Positions 6,327 through 8,314 of a DNA stretch of 8,314 nucleotides are shown piece after piece. This stretch comes from an uncultured Eubacteriales bacterium. Lineage in GTDB: Bacteria; Bacillota; Clostridia; Oscillospirales; CAG-272. The notes under the pieces were generated by a model that was not told the origin of the DNA, made no database searches, and worked only from the letters and a program-made list of their open reading frames with translations. Numbering within the stretch: position 1 is the first letter of the stretch; each line of letters starts with the position of its first letter. The position numbers and the translations under genes are program-made. The DNA lies in the NCBI GenBank assembly GCA_934526185.1, contig CAKTAA010000093.1:1-8314 (forward strand), in the 5' to 3' direction.

Positions 6327-6376
6327 CGGCAGGGAGAGCGGACGAAACCGACGCGTCCGCAATTCCCTCCCTGCCG
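6327..6376. terminator. GC-rich compound hairpin behind the VWA gene
   Basis: CGGCAGGGAG (6327-6336) pairs with CTCCCTGCCG (6367-6376), and inside it GCGGACG (6338-6344) pairs with CGTCCGC (6354-6360). Only a one-base bulge and a six-base bulge separate the 10-bp and 7-bp stems. It begins 22 bases after the stop. No T-run follows, so it is more likely an attenuator, pause or RNA-stability element than a complete terminator. It occupies the middle of the 168-base gap before the next gene; nothing else is seen in that gap. Confidence 0.65.
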
Positions 6377-6472
6377 CGCAGATGATTGTGTGATAAATCA
6401 AAGAAAATCAGCAGAACAGAACTTGAAGTTTCAGGAGATGGAGTTATTTGTTCAGAAAGGCATGGTCAAAAT

Positions 6473-7048
6473 ATGGGAATGCTTTTGACAAAGCTGTTCG
6501 GAAAGGGAAGGAAGCTGCGCGGCGCCATCATAGCTGCCGCTGTTGTTGTTGTCCTTGCGGTTCCAACGTTGGCATTTCTGCTGTCCCGCACGGAGCCTGT
6601 TGTCAATTCGTTTCTGCCATCAAAGGTGACGTGTGAAATCAATGAGACATTTGAAAATGGAGTAAAAACAGATGTTTCCGTGAAGAACACCGGAAATACG
6701 ACAGCATATATTCGTGCATCCATAGTCGTTTCGTGGGTGGACGAATCCGGCAATATTTCTGCCGTCCCGCCGATTGAAAATACGGATTACAGTATGGCAT
6801 TGAATCTGGAGAACGGCTGGGTTCAGGGCAGCGACGGGTACTATTACTACACAAAGGCAGTGGAGCCTGATAAAAATACGGGTGTTTTGATAACAGAATG
6901 TAAGCAGTTAAAAGAAAGGCTTGGCTATAAGCTATCTGTAAACTGTATTGCATCGGCACTTCAATCATCACCGGCATCCGCTGTAGGAGAGGCGTGGTCG
7001 GCTACTGTAGACTCTGAAGGAAGTCTGGAGGTGACGACCAATGCATGA
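6473..7048 (+). CDS. SipW-type secreted/membrane protein with camelysin-like domain (fifth)
   Basis: This protein of 191 residues has a basic N-terminus (KLFGKGRKLR), a hydrophobic core (about 17-33) ending in PTLA, then FLLSRTEPVVNSFLPSKVTCEI, a divergent form of the SipW-substrate leader with NSFLPSKV in place of NTFTVGNV; cleavage is expected after Ala34. The mature part has VKNTGNTTAYIRASIVVSW, the family's KNTG...AYIR block, and WVQGSDGYYYYTKAV, a segment recurring in small proteins of clostridial SipW loci. The start is uncertain. ATG 6473 lies 12 bases behind AGAAAGG (6454-6460) and ATG 6479 lies 18 behind it, while the frame runs open to a TTG at 6386 with no good ribosome binding site. 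The gene overlaps the next one by eight bases, so the two are translationally linked, suggesting products that work as a pair. Confidence 0.78.
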   Translation: MGMLLTKLFGKGRKLRGAIIAAAVVVVLAVPTLAFLLSRTEPVVNSFLPSKVTCEINETFENGVKTDVSVKNTGNTTAYIRASIVVSWVDESGNISAVPPIENTDYSMALNLENGWVQGSDGYYYYTKAVEPDKNTGVLITECKQLKERLGYKLSVNCIASALQSSPASAVGEAWSATVDSEGSLEVTTNA

Positions 7049-7748
7049 GAGGCAAATAGTCGGGTGTATGCCCGCGGCAAAAGGTATAAAACAGATCGGC
7101 AAATCTGTTGCACTTATGTTGCTGTGTCTGTTGCTTTCAGCAATGGCGATAACTGTTTCGGCAGATTCGGGTTCTCAGGTGATATATGAGGGCAGCGCAA
7201 AGCGGTTCGTCTTTATCAGCGAAAGCGAATATAGCGAAAAAGATCTTTTCAGCAATTTTAAGTCAATCATGCCCGGCGACACGCTGACGCAGGAAATTCG
7301 TGTGAGCAATGCAAAGGACAGCGGCGTGAAAACAAAGCTGTACCTCAGAGCTGAGACGGTTGACGAAGCCTACCGTGATTTTCTGTCACAGCTTACGCTG
7401 ACCGTTTTGACGGAAAATGAAACGATTTTGGCCGAAACTCCAGCCGATCAGTGCGGAGCGCTTGCAGAGAATATCTGCCTGGGTACATTTTACGCAGGAG
7501 CCGATACAACGCTTAATGTGATTCTCAATGTTCCGGAAGCCCTGGAAAATGAGTATCAGAACGCGCTCGGAAAAATTCAATGGGTATTTACAGCAGAGGA
7601 AATGCCTTCGGAACCTACGGATCCTCAGGTGCCTCAAACAATGGACAATTCCGGGTTCCCCCTGCTCGTACTGCTTCTGCTTGTCAGCGCTTCTGTGGCT
7701 GCATTAATTGCCGTGGGTAACAGGCGGCGCCGCAATGGGGATTTATAA
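7041..7748 (+). CDS. membrane-anchored surface protein with degenerate sorting signal; putative fibre anchor
   Basis: This protein of 235 residues has a Sec signal peptide (core about 22-36, ending in VSA at 41) rather than a SipW-type leader. The mature domain has IMPGDTLTQEIRVSNAKDSGVKTKLYLRA (76-103), a P-G-D turn and strand pattern as in the other subunits, so a related beta-sandwich is likely. The C-terminus is built like a sortase signal: VPQTMD (197-202), a hydrophobic segment (about 206-225) and the basic tail NRRRRNGDL. The motif differs from LPXTG at Leu and, more importantly, at Gly (Met instead). It may stay in the membrane by its C-terminal helix. Location at the operon end and this topology suggest the cell-side anchor, comparable in role (not sequence) to B. 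subtilis TapA. GGAGGTG (7027-7033) seven bases ahead fixes the start at the ATG overlapping the previous gene. Confidence 0.82.
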   Translation: MHERQIVGCMPAAKGIKQIGKSVALMLLCLLLSAMAITVSADSGSQVIYEGSAKRFVFISESEYSEKDLFSNFKSIMPGDTLTQEIRVSNAKDSGVKTKLYLRAETVDEAYRDFLSQLTLTVLTENETILAETPADQCGALAENICLGTFYAGADTTLNVILNVPEALENEYQNALGKIQWVFTAEEMPSEPTDPQVPQTMDNSGFPLLVLLLLVSASVAALIAVGNRRRRNGDL

Positions 7749-7755
7749 TGAACAG

Positions 7756-7783
7756 CTGTCCGCTACTCAGCGGACAGTTTTTT
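7756..7783 (+). terminator. rho-independent terminator closing the fibre locus
   Basis: CTGTCCGCT (7756-7764) pairs perfectly with AGCGGACAG (7769-7777) around ACTC and is followed by six T residues (7778-7783). It lies seven bases after the last gene's stop and is the only textbook terminator inside the locus. Confidence 0.93.
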
Positions 7784-7791
7784 CGTTACTT

Positions 7792-7814
7792 ATCAGTCGT
7801 TGTGAGCGACTGAT
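7792..7814. repeat. second inverted repeat behind the terminator
   Basis: ATCAGTCG (7792-7799) pairs with CGACTGAT (7807-7814); a T-G and a T-A pair can extend the stem to ten bases with a GTG loop. It lies eight bases past the T-run of the main terminator and has no T-run of its own on the plus strand. A back-up termination or 3'-end stabilising hairpin is possible. Confidence 0.5.
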
Positions 7815-7868
7815 TCCAAGCTGAAACATTTTTGCGGAATATGAAAGGGGATAGAAAACAAATAATGC

Positions 7869-7897
7869 TTGACTTTTTTTAACAATTATGTTATAAT
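7869..7897 (+). promoter_or_regulatory. sigma-A promoter of the tRNA-Ala gene
   Basis: TTGACT (7869-7874) and the perfect TATAAT (7892-7897) are separated by exactly 17 bases, with an AT-rich spacer. Transcription would begin near 7904, about 13 bases before the mature tRNA. This is the best promoter in the window, as expected for a stable RNA gene. Confidence 0.92.
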
Positions 7898-7916
7898 AAA
7901 TCTTGATATAGAATAT

Positions 7917-7992
7917 GGGGCATTAGCGCAGATGGTAGCGCATCACACTGGCAGTGTGGGGGTCGTGGGTTCGAATCCCATATGCTCCACCA
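7917..7992 (+). tRNA. tRNA-Ala (anticodon GGC)
   Basis: The 76 bases fold as a standard tRNA with encoded CCA. Acceptor GGGGCAT pairs with ATGCTCC and includes the G3-U70 wobble that identifies alanine tRNAs. The D stem is GCGC/GCGC. The anticodon stem TCACA/TGTGG encloses the loop CTGGCAG, giving GGC at positions 34-36, which reads GCC and GCT. The T arm is GTGGG-TTCGAAT-CCCAT and the discriminator base is A. It has its own promoter and terminator, so it is a single-gene unit independent of the fibre locus. Confidence 0.97.
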
Positions 7993-8021
7993 AAAACGAC
8001 AAGCTTCAGCTTGTCGTTTTT
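7992..8021. terminator. terminator of the tRNA gene, possibly bidirectional
   Basis: AAAAACGACAAGC (7992-8004) pairs over 13 bases with GCTTGTCGTTTTT (8009-8021) around TTCA. The A-run on the left and T-run on the right make it able to work from either side. Its left arm starts at the last base of the tRNA CCA end. Confidence 0.92.
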
Positions 8022-8023
8022 CC

Positions 8024-8040
8024 TTGCTTATGATAAGCAA
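8024..8040. repeat. short inverted repeat TTGCTTA-TGA-TAAGCAA
   Basis: A perfect seven-base stem (8024-8030 with 8034-8040) follows two bases behind the tRNA terminator. The function is unknown: it may be a binding dyad or chance in AT-rich DNA. The 322 bases after the tRNA hold this repeat, the terminator and the regulator remnant listed separately; I see no intact gene there. Confidence 0.4.
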
Positions 8041-8186
8041 AATAACTATCTATACAAAATTTATCACATACTCACTATATGACTAAATCTTTGTCTCGAC
8101 ATGAGATGTGGGATTCTTGTCTATGATGGGATATACTGTAAGCAGATACAAGCATAGCTTTCAATAATGCTCAAGAAGAAGTTTTA

Positions 8187-8298
8187 ATAAAATTAAATAT
8201 CGGCGGTACAATAAAATACTTGAGAAAAGAAAAAATATTACACAAGAAAAAGTGGAGATATCATAGGCGTTTTGTATCAGTCAATATCGCGTATAACC
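8187..8298 (+). pseudogene. frameshifted remnant of an XRE-family HTH regulator
   Basis: Three stretches in three different frames together spell the first part of a typical XRE/Cro-type helix-turn-helix domain. Bases 8187-8234 read IKLNIGGTIKYLRKEK, with ATA where a start ATG would be expected. Bases 8237-8254 read ITQEKV in another frame, and 8257-8292 read DIIGVLYQSISR in the third. The order and spacing match the family pattern (LRKEKxxTQEKLAxxLGVSxQSISRWE). Two small indels and a lost start codon indicate decay. No continuous frame encodes the domain, and what follows is not recognisable to the window end. A sequencing error could explain one frameshift, but hardly all three defects. Confidence 0.6.
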
Positions 8299-8314
8299 AT
8301 ACTGTACTATACAG

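Noticed and set aside
6386..6472. N-terminal extension of the fifth substrate from a TTG at 6386.
   Set aside because: The extra 29 residues are hydrophilic and would precede the leader, no good ribosome binding site fits the TTG, and the basic-plus-hydrophobic leader begins properly at 6473 or 6479.

Overview
The window looks like a chromosomal piece of a Gram-positive anaerobe of the class Clostridia. This rests on purine-rich Shine-Dalgarno sequences, sigma-A-type promoter elements, rho-independent terminators, an intermediate GC content and the family make-up of the encoded proteins. No taxonomic marker finer than that is present, so the genus is left open.

Almost all of the window (about 125-7783) is one co-directional locus for secreted surface fibres of the TasA/camelysin type. 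It starts with an ER-type (Ser/His) signal peptidase of the SipW family (125-649). Four small secreted proteins with SipW-type leaders follow (761-1375, 1440-2009, 2165-2941, 3083-3655), then an 874-residue secreted adhesin with a von Willebrand A domain and a CnaB-like domain (3680-6304), a fifth SipW-type substrate (6473-7048) and a membrane-anchored protein with a degenerate sorting signal (7041-7748). A strong terminator at 7756-7783 closes the locus.

The reading I favour is this. The peptidase releases the subunits from the membrane, and the 258-residue protein (2165-2941) is the main fibre subunit. The other small proteins are minor, adaptor or capping subunits. The VWA/CnaB protein is the adhesive component, and the last protein ties the fibre to the cell. 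This resembles a sortase pilus in its parts (VWA tip, CnaB domain, anchor), but no sortase and no intact LPXTG signal is seen.

The non-coding DNA inside the locus is unusual. A perfect 13-unit GTAT tetranucleotide repeat lies 46 bases upstream of the putative main subunit gene, right after a perfect TTGACA element, and is a candidate phase-variation switch. Hairpins sit behind most of the subunit genes, including a 16-bp perfect stem after the main subunit gene and a 10+7-bp compound stem after the adhesin gene; they may set subunit ratios.

After the terminator comes an independent tRNA-Ala(GGC) gene (7917-7992) with a near-consensus promoter and its own terminator. The last 300 bases are AT-rich and hold no intact gene, only what looks like a frameshifted remnant of an XRE-type helix-turn-helix regulator (about 8187-8298).
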